Positions 16,138-24,163 of a stretch of DNA of 64,000 nucleotides are shown piece by piece (position 1 is the stretch's first letter; every line of letters starts with the position of its first letter). The stretch is taken from contig NZ_JBGCVY010000049.1 of assembly GCF_041088075.1 (NCBI RefSeq), forward strand, positions 55,280 through 119,279, read 5' to 3'. The notes beneath the pieces were generated by a model, which saw only the letters and a list, made by a program, of their open reading frames with translations, was not told where the DNA came from and made no database searches. The DNA is from Mucilaginibacter_A sp041088075. GTDB lineage: Bacteria > Bacteroidota > Bacteroidia > Sphingobacteriales > Sphingobacteriaceae. The position numbers were made by a program, and so were the translations under genes.

Positions 16138-16416
16138 CATTTTGGCCGGCTTGGTTTTGTTGGCTTTGTAGCGCATATCGGGTGTGCCGTCTTTTTTCAT
16201 CGGTCCGGCTGCCATTGGTTTTGCGGACTGGTAGGCTTTGTAGCGTTTGTCGGGCGTGCCGTCTTTTTTCATTGGTGCGGCAGTCTGTTTGGTTGTTGCC
16301 GACCTGGAACTCATTTTTGCAGTGGTTTGGCTGGAAGTTGCTTTTGCCGGAACTTGTGCGAAACCAGCAGTTGCCATAAAAGCAAGTAACATCAAGGCGC
16401 TGAATAATTTTTTCAT
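16135..16416 (-). CDS. Small secreted protein with duplicated KDGTPDxRYKA motif
   Basis: 93 residues; ATG at 16416. Signal peptide MKKLFSALMLLAFMATAGFA. After a Ser/Thr/Lys-rich linker come two copies of PMKKDGTPDxRYKA (about residues 48-61 and 72-85), separated by a short Ala/Lys stretch. This repeat is known to me from short exported Bacteroidota proteins but has no assigned function. The strongly basic mature protein (Lys/Arg with Thr, Pro) suggests binding to an anionic polymer or surface. It is followed by its own hairpin terminator. Confidence 0.6.
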   Translation of the reverse strand: MKKLFSALMLLAFMATAGFAQVPAKATSSQTTAKMSSRSATTKQTAAPMKKDGTPDKRYKAYQSAKPMAAGPMKKDGTPDMRYKANKTKPAKM

Positions 16417-16572
16417 GTTGTTTTGGTTTTTAGTTTGCCTAATATACGTTTTTAATTGTTCGTTTGTGCATCACAAAAAATATCAATACTGTTTTTACCA
16501 GGTAATTTTTGGTGAAGCAATACCTCAGCGTTTTACAAGTTTTAAAGGAATGCGTATCATTGCAAAAAATCA

Positions 16573-16645
16573 GACTTCGTAGCTCAGCTGGTAGAGCAAG
16601 TGACTCTTAATCACTGGGTCCAGGGTTCGATCCCCTGCGGGGTCA
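16573..16645 (+). tRNA. tRNA-Lys (anticodon CTT)
   Basis: Acceptor arm GACTTCG (16573-16579) pairs with CGGGGTC (16638-16644), D-stem GCTC/GAGC, anticodon stem AGTGA/TCACT with loop CTCTTAA, T-arm CAGGG-TTCGATC-CCCTG. The anticodon CTT lies at 16606-16608. CCA is not encoded. Confidence 0.95.
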
Positions 16646-16654
16646 TTAATTTGG

Positions 16655-16692
16655 GGACAAGCGTAAAAAAATTACGGCTTGTCCTTTTGTTT
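16655..16692 (+). terminator. Rho-independent terminator after tRNA-Lys
   Basis: GGACAAGC (16655-16662) pairs with GCTTGTCC (16677-16684), with extra GTAA/TTAC pairing near the loop. TTTTGTTTT follows. Confidence 0.7.
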
Positions 16693-16760
16693 TAAGGCTC
16701 GTTTAAGTTAGAAATTGTTTATGGATTATGGTTCATAGATCCTGGTTCATCATATACAAA

Positions 16761-16790
16761 CACCAATTTTACAGGCATAAAAGAAGCATT
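16761..16790. repeat. Right half of the palindromic repeat
   Basis: ACACCAATTTTACAGGCATAAAAGAAGCAT matches the right arm only; no left arm is within 100 bases. (Motif core at 16779-16790.). Confidence 0.65.
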
Positions 16791-16866
16791 AACAATTATT
16801 TTGTAAGGATATTTATCTTGCCACCATATTTTGTGTAGGTTGTACTTTGGCTTTTACCGGCAGTTG

Positions 16867-17160
16867 ATGCAAACAAAACAACCTTCCCACCAAAGGCTCA
16901 ACTTGCGTACACCAAAAGACTATGCCGACCGCCTGGCCGTACACGTAAACCACCTCAACAAAGTGCTGAAAGAAACTACCGGCAGCACCACTACCGAAAC
17001 CATCAGCAAAAGGTTGATCCAGGAAGCCAAAATCTTGCTGAAACAAACGCACTGGAGCGTGGCAGAAATTGCCTACACTTTAGGTTTTGATGATTTGGCG
17101 CATTTTTCCAATTACTTTAAAAAACAAACTACTTTGGCGCCCTTGGCCTTTCGGGCCTGA
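16867..17160 (+). pseudogene. 5'-truncated AraC-type regulator remnant
   Basis: 97 codons from ATG 16867 contain only the DNA-binding half of an AraC-family protein: DYADRLAVHVNHLNKVLKET (first helix-turn-helix) and ILLKQTHWSVAEIAYTLGF with HFSNYFKKQT (second). The roughly 180-residue N-terminal domain expected of the family is missing, and upstream lie a repeat half-site and the tRNA terminator. It could still be expressed as a stand-alone HTH protein, but no start other than ATG 16867 or a TTG at 16831 is available. It is followed by a dense cluster of repeats. Confidence 0.6.
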
Positions 17161-17202
17161 TGGTGTTGAAATTTTGATGCTTCTTCCCTCCTCTTTCTGG
17201 TG

Positions 17203-17312
17203 ATGCTTCTTTTACCGCACAAAAATCAGTGTTGACAGCCTCAGCCCAACCTTTTTTAAAATAGAGAAAGCCTGCTACACTTTCACTAATTTTATGCGGT
17301 AAAAGAAGCATC
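17203..17312. repeat. Palindromic repeat of the ATGCTTCTTTTACC family
   Basis: ATGCTTCTTTTACCGCAC at 17203 pairs with ATGCGGTAAAAGAAGCAT ending at 17311. It starts a nested block of repeats that fills the gap 17161-17623 before the ABC-transporter operon. Confidence 0.75.
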
Positions 17313-17314
17313 GG

Positions 17315-17397
17315 CATGTCATCCTGAACTTGTTTCAGGATCCCTCAGGATAGGAGTAAAACTTTTCTGTGGGATGCCGAAACAGGTTCGGCATGAC
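17315..17397. repeat. GTCATCCTGAAC... inverted repeat
   Basis: CATGTCATCCTGAACTTGTT followed by TCAGGATC (17315-17342) and GATGCCGAAACAGGTTCGGC followed by ATGAC (17373-17397) form partly complementary arms. This TCATCCTGAACTTGTTTCAGG type sequence is a common Bacteroidota intergenic repeat. It sits between two units of the ATGCTTCTTTTACC family. Confidence 0.65.
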
Positions 17398-17410
17398 AAA
17401 AGCACAACGC

Positions 17411-17437
17411 ACTGATTTTTATACGATAAAAGAAGCA
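17411..17437. repeat. Right half of the palindromic repeat
   Basis: CTGATTTTTATACGATAAAA then GAAGCAT matches the right arm. It closes the nested block that begins at 17203. Confidence 0.65.
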
Positions 17438-17623
17438 TTGCTCCCTTCGCGTTTAAAAAATTCCGGCTTGCTCCTTTTTATAAAATATTGATAATTTAGC
17501 CACCGGAACCTTTTTTAAAACCTGTTCATCAACACCAATTACTGACTGATTAATTTCATTTTCCAATTTGGCCAACAGCTATCGCCCAGCCAAAAGGCAT
17601 GACCTTAACTAACCCCGACCAAC

Positions 17624-18655
17624 ATGCGCATCAGCTTGTCAAAACTTGTAATTGCATTAACCGGCATTAGCATCGCGCTGTCCATTGCCGGGTGCAACCC
17701 AAAACCGCAAGGCAGCACCACGAATACGCGGTTGCAGCCTTCCATCACAAGCAAAAAAGACCTTTCTAAAATCACGGTTGGCTACTGTTCGCCTTCGCTC
17801 AACGCTTCTTTTTACGTTGCCTTAAACAAAGCCGTACAGGCCAATGTAGAATCGTACGGCATGAAGTTTATTTCGGTGGACGGGCAGGGCGACATCACCA
17901 AACAAATCACCGGGATTGAAGACATGGTGGCCAAAGGCGTTAAAGTTTTAATCATCAACCCTTTGGATTACAAAGCATTGGTTTCAACCGTAAACGCTGC
18001 AACCCAGGCTGGCGTAGCGGTGTTTATTTTGGATAGTTATATTGACCCTTCTGCGCATTATGTTTCTTCGGTTTTTGCAAACAATACGTTGAACGGCGAA
18101 CTGGTTGGCGAATGGGTGGCCGAAAAAATGGCCGGCAAAAAAATCAACGCGGCCATTATCAGCGGAAACCAGGGCAACGAGGCCGGAAAAGAAAAACGCC
18201 TGGGCTTTTTGAGCGGCCTTGCCGAAGGGCAATTGCGGACGCAGGGAAAAACAAACTTCACGGTCATTTCGCAGGGTTGGGGCGGCTGGGCCAACAACGA
18301 AGGTTTAAAAGCGATGGAAGACATCCTTTCGGCACACCCGGACATCAATGTTTTGATGGCAGAAAACGATGCCATGGCTTTGGGCGCTTTGCGGGCCGTT
18401 AAAGAACTGGGGAAAGAAACCAACATTATGGTGGTGGCTTTTGATGGGCAAAAAGAAGCATTGAAACTGATCAAACAAAACAAATATGGCGTTGCCGCTT
18501 TAAACAGCCCGAACCGTTTGGGGAAATTGGTGGTCGAATCGGCGGTGCGCTACCTGAACGGCGATAAATACCTGGACAGGGTAATGTACACACAATCCAT
18601 ACTGATTGACAAAAACAACGTTGACCAGTTTTACGATGAAAAAGCTGCCTTTTAG
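17624..18655 (+). CDS. RbsB-like sugar ABC-transporter substrate-binding lipoprotein
   Basis: Periplasmic binding protein of the ribose/galactose (PBP1) type that would deliver a sugar or polyol to the permease encoded downstream. 343 residues; ATG at 17624. Lipoprotein signal with lipobox SIAGC (Cys24), then the two-lobed domain: ITVGYCSPSLNASFYVALNK, LIINPLDYKAL, FILDSYIDPS, EWVAEKMAGKKINAAIISGN, and the C-lobe MAENDAMALGALRAVKELG / VVAFDGQKEAL. First gene of a four-gene operon (binding protein, ATPase, permease, dehydrogenase). The sugar cannot be read from sequence; the partner dehydrogenase suggests a polyol. Confidence 0.9.
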   Translation: MRISLSKLVIALTGISIALSIAGCNPKPQGSTTNTRLQPSITSKKDLSKITVGYCSPSLNASFYVALNKAVQANVESYGMKFISVDGQGDITKQITGIEDMVAKGVKVLIINPLDYKALVSTVNAATQAGVAVFILDSYIDPSAHYVSSVFANNTLNGELVGEWVAEKMAGKKINAAIISGNQGNEAGKEKRLGFLSGLAEGQLRTQGKTNFTVISQGWGGWANNEGLKAMEDILSAHPDINVLMAENDAMALGALRAVKELGKETNIMVVAFDGQKEALKLIKQNKYGVAALNSPNRLGKLVVESAVRYLNGDKYLDRVMYTQSILIDKNNVDQFYDEKAAF

Positions 18656-18684
18656 TCCATCCTTCAACCTAAAACCCTAACCAC

Positions 18685-20187
18685 GTGGAAAATAAAAGTT
18701 TAACAAACCGGGTTGAGCTGCGCAACATTGCCAAATCTTTCGGCGGCGTTGCTGCCTTAAAAGACGTTACGCTGAAAGCCTTGCCCGGAGAAATCCATGC
18801 GCTGATGGGCGAAAACGGTGCCGGCAAATCCACGCTGATGAAAATACTTTCGGGCGTGCACCAAAAAGACAAAGGCCAGATTTTTATTGACGGAGAAGAA
18901 GCGCATATCAAAAACACATTCGACAGCAAAAAGCTGGGCATCGGCATTATTTACCAGGAATTTTCTTTGGTGCCCGATTTATCCGTTGCCGAAAACATCT
19001 TTTTAAACCGTTTGAGCGAAAACGGTTGGTGGCTGAAACGGAAAAAGTTGAACCAGGAAGCCGCTGCTTTGATCGAAAGCATCGGTTTTACGATTGACCC
19101 TTCGGTAAAAGTAAACCGCCTGAGCATTGCACAACAACAGGTGGTAGAAATAGCAAAAGCTTTATCAGAAAACATTAAAGTGCTGATTTTGGACGAACCA
19201 TCGGCGGTTTTAGGGCCGACAGAAGTGCTGAAACTGTTTGACACTTTGTTTAGGTTGAAGAAAAACGTCGTGGCCATCATCTACATCTCGCACCATTTGA
19301 GCGAGATTTTTAAAATCGCCGACCGCGTAACGGTGATTAAAGACGGTGCTTCCAGCGAAACCCTGAACGTGGCCAGTACCGATAAAGACACGATCATCAG
19401 GATGATGCTGGGCAGGACTTTGAACGCGATGTTCCCGCCGCGCGAAACGGCGGTTGGAAAAGAAGTGCTGCGGGCAGAAAACATCGGCATTGCCGGAAAA
19501 GTAAAAAATGTATCGTTGCAGGTAAACGAAGGGGAAGTTTTAGGGATTGCCGGTTTGGTGGGCAGCGGAAGGACAGAAACGGTGCGCGCTATTTTTGCCG
19601 CCGATAAACGCACTGCCGGTACTGTTTTTATCCATGAAAAAAAGGTGGATTTTGGTTCGTCGGTGGATGCCGTAAAACATGGGATAGGCATGGTGCCAGA
19701 AGACCGCAAGCTGCAGGGCGTTATCCTTTCTTTGCCCATCAAAGAGAACATCAGCCTGACCAATTTAAAAGGCATTTCAAACGGGCTGGGCTTTATCAAC
19801 GCTGCCAAAGAAACAGAAAATGCAGACAGCCTGATAAAAAAACTAAACATTAAAGCACAAAACGGAGACCTGGCAACCGGCAAACTGAGCGGTGGAAACC
19901 AGCAGAAAGTAGTTTTGGCCAAATGGGCCAACACCAATTGCAAAGTGATGCTAATTGACGAGCCGACACGGGGCGTAGACGTGGGCGCAAAAGTGGAAAT
20001 TTATAAACTGATCAACGACCTGGCTGCGCGAGGCGTGGCAACCATTGTTGTTTCTTCGGAAACGGCAGAACTGATGGGCATTTGCGACCGGATTTTGGTG
20101 ATGCGCGAAGGGCAAATTCAAGGCGAGTTAAACAAAACAGAATTTACAGAAGAAAATATTTTGAGGCTTTCTATCGGTGCACATTGA
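18685..20187 (+). CDS. RbsA-like sugar ABC-transporter ATP-binding protein (two ABC domains)
   Basis: 500 residues starting at GTG 18685; no ATG fits, and the next conserved residues (VELRNIAKSFGGVAALKDV) start within ten codons. Domain 1: Walker A GENGAGKST (residues 42-50), signature LSIAQQQVVEIAKAL, Walker B ILDEPSAVL. The expected DEPTA is DEPSA. Domain 2 has the degenerate Walker A GLVGSGRTET, signature LSGGNQQKVVLAKW and VMLIDEPTRGVDVGAK, as is normal for sugar ATPases of this type. It lies 29 bases after the binding-protein gene. The downstream permease is separated from it by two repeat elements. Confidence 0.95.
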   Translation: MENKSLTNRVELRNIAKSFGGVAALKDVTLKALPGEIHALMGENGAGKSTLMKILSGVHQKDKGQIFIDGEEAHIKNTFDSKKLGIGIIYQEFSLVPDLSVAENIFLNRLSENGWWLKRKKLNQEAAALIESIGFTIDPSVKVNRLSIAQQQVVEIAKALSENIKVLILDEPSAVLGPTEVLKLFDTLFRLKKNVVAIIYISHHLSEIFKIADRVTVIKDGASSETLNVASTDKDTIIRMMLGRTLNAMFPPRETAVGKEVLRAENIGIAGKVKNVSLQVNEGEVLGIAGLVGSGRTETVRAIFAADKRTAGTVFIHEKKVDFGSSVDAVKHGIGMVPEDRKLQGVILSLPIKENISLTNLKGISNGLGFINAAKETENADSLIKKLNIKAQNGDLATGKLSGGNQQKVVLAKWANTNCKVMLIDEPTRGVDVGAKVEIYKLINDLAARGVATIVVSSETAELMGICDRILVMREGQIQGELNKTEFTEENILRLSIGAH

Positions 20188-20250
20188 CCATAAAAATTGT
20201 TCAAACTTTTGTTTTTATGAGAACAAGATTATTTACAACGACATCAACTC

Positions 20251-20372
20251 ATCCCCCTAACCCCCTTCAAAGGGGGGAAGCCTATCGCCTACCTTTCTAA
20301 AGTTCAAAAGATTGGGGATGAAAAGATATGCGCCCTGGTCCTTTTCCCCCTTTGAAGGGGGCCAGGGGGATG
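20251..20372. repeat. CCCCCTTTGAAGGGGG inverted repeat inside the transporter operon
   Basis: ATCCCCCTAACCCCCTTCAA followed by AGGGGGGAA at 20251-20279 is mirrored by TTCCCCCTTTGAAGGGGGCC and AGGGGGATG ending at 20372. A common Bacteroidota hairpin repeat. It separates the ATPase and permease genes. Confidence 0.75.
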
Positions 20373-20376
20373 ACCT

Positions 20377-20402
20377 TAATTTTTACCCGATAAAAGAAGC
20401 AT
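20377..20402. repeat. Right half of the palindromic repeat
   Basis: TAATTTTTACCCGATAAAAG then AAGCAT matches the right arm of the dispersed family. It lies just after the CCCCCTT repeat and upstream of the permease start. Confidence 0.65.
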
Positions 20403-20455
20403 CCGGAAATGAGTTTAAACGAATTAAAATTAAACCAAAACCAAACCAACAAATA

Positions 20456-21400
20456 ATGGGGACAACCTTTAAAAACCCGGTCCAGTTTATTATCAGGCAC
20501 AACACGATTGTCATTTTTTTGATCATGTTGCTGGTTTCGGCCATGATGTCTGATGCTTTTTTTACCGCCAATAATTTGTCAAACTTGATCCGGCAGTTGG
20601 CACCGGTCGGCATCGTGAGCATGGGTATGTTGCTGGTTATTTTAACTGGTGGAATTGATTTGTCGGTAGGTTCAGTTGTAGCCATGGCTGGCGTATTGGT
20701 TGCCTTGTTTTCTCAATCCATGCCGCTTTCCGTGGCTATTTTGGCTGCACTTGGCTCCGGTATTTTGGCCGGAGCGGTTTCCGGTTACTTGGTTTCTTAT
20801 CAAAAAATAGCCCCTTTTATTGCAACCCTTGCTTTGATGACGATCGTGCGCGGCTGCGGTTTTATTTTTTCAAAAGGCGCGCCCATTATGGTGGATGACC
20901 AAGCCGCAGCCTTGACTGATTTTGGCAGCGGAAGGACGCTCGGCATCCCAAACCCGGCAATTGTTTTATTTATCGTGTTTGCCATAACTGCCATCCTTTT
21001 AAAATACAATGTTTTTGGCCGAATTTTAATTGCCACCGGCAGCAACGAAGAAGCGGTACATTTGTCAGGCATCAAAGTGCACCTTTATAAATTTAGCGTT
21101 TACGCAATTATTGGCGGGCTGGCAGCTTTGGCCGGGGTCATCAGTACGGCCAGGACTTCGGTAGGTTCGCCCAATTTGGGTGTGGGCATGGAACTGGATG
21201 TGATTGCGGCCGTAGTGATCGGCGGTACGAGTTTAAAAGGCGGAAAAGGTTCGGCCATCAATACTTTTTTGGGCGTGCTGATTTTGGGCATGATGGGAAA
21301 CGTGATGAATTTGCTGGACATCACCGCTTATTCCCAACAAATTATCAAAGGCGTAATTATCATTTTGGCAGTGTTGCTGCAAAGATTTCAAGATAAATAA
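20456..21400 (+). CDS. RbsC-like sugar ABC-transporter permease
   Basis: Inner-membrane channel subunit of the sugar importer. 314 residues from ATG 20456 (MGTTFKNPVQFIIRHNTIVI); an open frame reaching up to 20312 only reads through two repeat elements and is not part of the protein. About eight to ten hydrophobic helices. The family signature LTGGIDLSVGSVVAMAG lies around residues 62-78, and EAVHLSGIKVHLYKF and DVIAAVVIGGTSLKGGKGS near the C-terminus. Two bases separate it from the dehydrogenase gene. Confidence 0.93.
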   Translation: MGTTFKNPVQFIIRHNTIVIFLIMLLVSAMMSDAFFTANNLSNLIRQLAPVGIVSMGMLLVILTGGIDLSVGSVVAMAGVLVALFSQSMPLSVAILAALGSGILAGAVSGYLVSYQKIAPFIATLALMTIVRGCGFIFSKGAPIMVDDQAAALTDFGSGRTLGIPNPAIVLFIVFAITAILLKYNVFGRILIATGSNEEAVHLSGIKVHLYKFSVYAIIGGLAALAGVISTARTSVGSPNLGVGMELDVIAAVVIGGTSLKGGKGSAINTFLGVLILGMMGNVMNLLDITAYSQQIIKGVIIILAVLLQRFQDK

Positions 21401-21402
21401 CC

Positions 21403-22908
21403 ATGGAACAAAAGGCTGTAAAACTGAATGTTGAAAATTTATCATCGCTGCCAAAAGCAGTAAAAGTTCCGGGATACGACCGGTCTAAAATAAAAACCGG
21501 GATTGTACATGTGGGCATCGGCGGTTTCCATCGGGCGCACCAGGCTTTTTACACCGACCAGTTATTGGAACTTGGCGTAACCGATTGGGGGATTTGCGGC
21601 ATCGCTTTGTTGCAGCACGACAAAAAAATTTACGATACGCTGGTTGGGCAGAACGGGTTGTACACACTAATGATTACGGAAGCCGACGGCACCAGGACTG
21701 CGCGGGTGATCGGCTCAGTTACTGAATATTTGTTTGCGCCGGAAAACCCAAATGCCGTGATCGAAAAAATGGCGCACCCGGATACAAAGATCATCACGCT
21801 GACCATTACCGAAGGCGGCTATAATTTCAATCCCGCCACCGGAAAGTTTATGGCCGATAACCCTGCCATCCAAACCGATCTAAAAAACCCGGACCGCCCT
21901 GCTACCATTTTTGGCTATCTTGCCCAAGCCTTGAAACGGCGCAAACAACGCGGTTTACAAGGCATTACCTTGCAATCCTGCGACAACATTCAGCAAAACG
22001 GAGCCGTGGCCAAAGAAATGCTTTTGGCTTATATTGCTTTGGCCGAGCCGGAATTATTGAACTGGGTGAACGAAAATGTTTCTTTTCCGAATGCCATGGT
22101 TGACCGCATTACACCGGTAACTTCTCCCGAAGCCATCGCCGAGCTTCAGGATCAGTTTCAGGTTGAGGATGCCTGGCCGGTGGTGTGCGAGCCTTTTTGC
22201 CAATGGATTATAGAAGATGATTTTGTAAACGGCAGGCCGGATTGGAACTTGGTTGGCGCGCAGTTTGTAAAAGATGTACACCCTTACGAAAAAATGAAGA
22301 TCAGGTTGGTGAACGGCGGCCACGTTGCCTTGGGTTTTACCGGTTTTTTAAACGGTTATCATTTTGTTGATGAAACCATGGCCGACCCTTTGTTTTTTAA
22401 TTTTGTACATGATTTTTTGGATCAGGAAGTAACGCCGATTTTGGATGAGGTTCCGGGAATTGACATAAAAGCCTACAAAAAAATTTTGATGCAGCGTTTT
22501 GCAAACCCTTATATCAAAGATCAGCTTGCCCGCATTTTTTCGGAAAGCTCGGCCAAAATCCCTAAGTTTTTGTTGCCAACCATCCAGGAACAATTGGCCA
22601 AAGGCGTTACTTTAAAAAAGGCTGCTTTGATACTGGCGGCCTGGTGCCATTACCTGGAAATAGCCGGGCTTCCGGCCAATAATTTTGACGTGCAGGACGA
22701 CATGAAAAAAACACTGGTAAAAGAAGCATCGGCATCTGTACAAGAAGATCCGCTTGCTTTCCTAAAAATAAAACCCATTTTTGGAGATCTGGCAGCATCG
22801 GAAAATTTTTCGGCGCAATATCTTTTCTTTTTAAATATAATACGAAAAGAAGGTATTGCAAAAGCCATCAGCGGGATTGATGGGGAAAAACAGGTTACGG
22901 CAAACTAA
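21403..22908 (+). CDS. Mannitol/polyol dehydrogenase (long-chain PSLDR family)
   Basis: NAD(P)-dependent oxidoreductase that interconverts a polyol and a ketose (D-mannitol/fructose, D-arabinitol/xylulose) or a hexuronate pair. 501 residues; ATG at 21403, only two bases after the permease stop, so cotranscription is clear. Nucleotide-binding motif VGIGGFHRAHQAFY (residues 37-50). Catalytic segment KIRLVNGGHVAL with Lys299, Asn304 and His307, the K-N-H triad of the family. The association with an RbsBAC-type importer suggests uptake and oxidation of a sugar alcohol. Codons for L-V-K-E-A-S at 22716-22729 are an exact copy of the GGTAAAAGAAGCAT motif. Confidence 0.92.
   Translation: MEQKAVKLNVENLSSLPKAVKVPGYDRSKIKTGIVHVGIGGFHRAHQAFYTDQLLELGVTDWGICGIALLQHDKKIYDTLVGQNGLYTLMITEADGTRTARVIGSVTEYLFAPENPNAVIEKMAHPDTKIITLTITEGGYNFNPATGKFMADNPAIQTDLKNPDRPATIFGYLAQALKRRKQRGLQGITLQSCDNIQQNGAVAKEMLLAYIALAEPELLNWVNENVSFPNAMVDRITPVTSPEAIAELQDQFQVEDAWPVVCEPFCQWIIEDDFVNGRPDWNLVGAQFVKDVHPYEKMKIRLVNGGHVALGFTGFLNGYHFVDETMADPLFFNFVHDFLDQEVTPILDEVPGIDIKAYKKILMQRFANPYIKDQLARIFSESSAKIPKFLLPTIQEQLAKGVTLKKAALILAAWCHYLEIAGLPANNFDVQDDMKKTLVKEASASVQEDPLAFLKIKPIFGDLAASENFSAQYLFFLNIIRKEGIAKAISGIDGEKQVTAN
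22716..22729. repeat. Exact GGTAAAAGAAGCAT 14-mer inside the polyol dehydrogenase gene
   Basis: Perfect copy in coding sequence, read as Val-Lys-Glu-Ala on the plus strand. Confidence 0.7.
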
Positions 22909-22910
22909 GG

Positions 22911-23066
22911 GCCTTTTTAAATTTATACGAGAAAGAATAATGATGCTTCTTTTACCCTATAAAAATTGGTGTACGCATCAATCTAAATAAACCAGAATTG
23001 AATGTTTACGGTTTTTTAGGCGATAAAAGAAGCATCGGAAAATATATTAAACAAAATTTAAACAGG
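22911..23066. repeat. Palindromic repeat, full element (core 22943-23035)
   Basis: Arms ATGCTTCTTTTACCCTATAA (22943) and GGCGATAAAAGAAGCAT (to 23035). Outer GCCTTTTTAAATTTATAC and AAAATTTAAACAGGG are inverted. It starts three bases after the dehydrogenase stop codon, where a terminator would be expected. Confidence 0.8.
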
Positions 23067-23139
23067 GTTTAAATCAAGCAGCTTATCTTTATCAAAAACA
23101 AGAAATTTAGCTTTTAATTTACGCTTCCGAAATAAAAAA

Positions 23140-23796
23140 ATGAAGAATTTAACAATGGCTGCATTTGTATTGTTGCTTTTTTTGGCTGCTTGCAATCGAA
23201 AAAACACAAATGAAGGATCAATAGTTTACCAGCTTGAATACCAGTTGCCCGACAGCCTGAAACAATACGCGGAGTTTTTGCCCAAAGAGGCAATTGTTTA
23301 TTTTAAAGGGGATTCTACCGTGAGCATCCAGAAAACCAATCAAGAATCAACCACCATTATTACCGACAAGAAAACAAATTTTATGCGTGTTTTGCTGAAA
23401 TCCCCCGCCCGGCAGTTTGTGGTGGATTACAACAAAAACGACCAGGCCGAAGAGATTGGCCAGCTTCCGCCGCACACCATTGCCAGGCAAAACGAAACAA
23501 AAACGATCGTCGGTTATCAGGCCACAAAGTATTTGGTGAAAGACAAACTATCCGACGAAACAACAGCGATGTGGTTTACAAAAGACATTTCCCTCATTCC
23601 AAACTCGTTAACGATGATGCTGGATTCCACTTTGGGCGTGCCGCTTACTTTCAGCATCAACCAAAACGGGATGAAAACAAAAACGACGGTAAAAGAAATC
23701 AAGTTTGAACCGGTGCCTGCCAATGTGTTCTCTACGCCTGCCGGTTACACGCCTTTAACGCCGCAACAGTTGCGGCAAATGCCGGTTGGAAATTAA
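23140..23796 (+). CDS. Lipoprotein, DUF4412-like
   Basis: 218 residues; ATG at 23140. Signal with lipobox LAAC (Cys18). The mature part (GSIVYQLEYQLPDSL ... MRVLLKSPARQFVVDY ... TKTIVGYQATKYLVKDK ... AMWFTKDISLIPN) follows the pattern of the DUF4412/GLPGLI-like proteins of Bacteroidota, which include an 'I-x-G-Y-x-A-x-K-Y' core. The role is unknown; likely attached to the outer or inner membrane facing the periplasm. It stands alone between a repeat element and a convergent small gene. Confidence 0.6.
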   Translation: MKNLTMAAFVLLLFLAACNRKNTNEGSIVYQLEYQLPDSLKQYAEFLPKEAIVYFKGDSTVSIQKTNQESTTIITDKKTNFMRVLLKSPARQFVVDYNKNDQAEEIGQLPPHTIARQNETKTIVGYQATKYLVKDKLSDETTAMWFTKDISLIPNSLTMMLDSTLGVPLTFSINQNGMKTKTTVKEIKFEPVPANVFSTPAGYTPLTPQQLRQMPVGN

Positions 23797-23838
23797 AATC
23801 TATAAAAAGTTTTTTGCTTTAGATTGTACAAGCTAGCT

Positions 23839-24117
23839 TTAATGGTTCAGCATATGGCCGAAGATTTTTCCCTCCGGAAAAAAATGGTCAAAAGTTACCA
23901 GGCATTTTTTACGGATATAATCCGGCAGGTCAGAATCATCATGAAACCCAAAATAAGCCGTTTCGTTAATCATTTCAAACCGGTAATGGTTTTCCAGCTT
24001 GTCCATTTCATCCTCTTGAAATTTAGGTTCGCGGATCAGAAAAAAAGCCAGGTTGTCTGCATCAATTTTGTTTAATGCGGTTAAAAATTGTTTAGCGTTT
24101 TTTTCCATATCAGCCAT
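23839..24117 (-). CDS. Hypothetical protein, 92 residues
   Basis: Start put at ATG 24117 (MADMEKNAKQFLTALNK); ATG 24108 or a TTG at 24135 are alternatives. Cytosolic, with an acidic middle (FQEDEMDKLENHYRFEM) and an aromatic C-terminal half (YFGFHDDSDLPDYIRKKCLVTFDHFFPEGKIF). Not recognised. It is convergent with the lipoprotein gene, with a 42-base gap. Confidence 0.5.
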   Translation of the reverse strand: MADMEKNAKQFLTALNKIDADNLAFFLIREPKFQEDEMDKLENHYRFEMINETAYFGFHDDSDLPDYIRKKCLVTFDHFFPEGKIFGHMLNH

Positions 24118-24163
24118 ATCAGTACCGTTAATCAAATTTAAGACTGTTTGTTGATGAAATTAA

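Noticed and set aside
18451..18465. Motif-like CAAAAAGAAGCATT in the binding-protein gene
   Set aside because: It differs from TAAAAGAAGCAT and lies in a Lys-Glu-Ala codon run; it may be chance, so it was not counted.
20312..20455. N-terminal extension of the permease
   Set aside because: The 48 extra residues come from the CCCCCTTT repeat and a 14-mer half-site, and begin at TTG. ATG 20456 starts a normal RbsC-type sequence.
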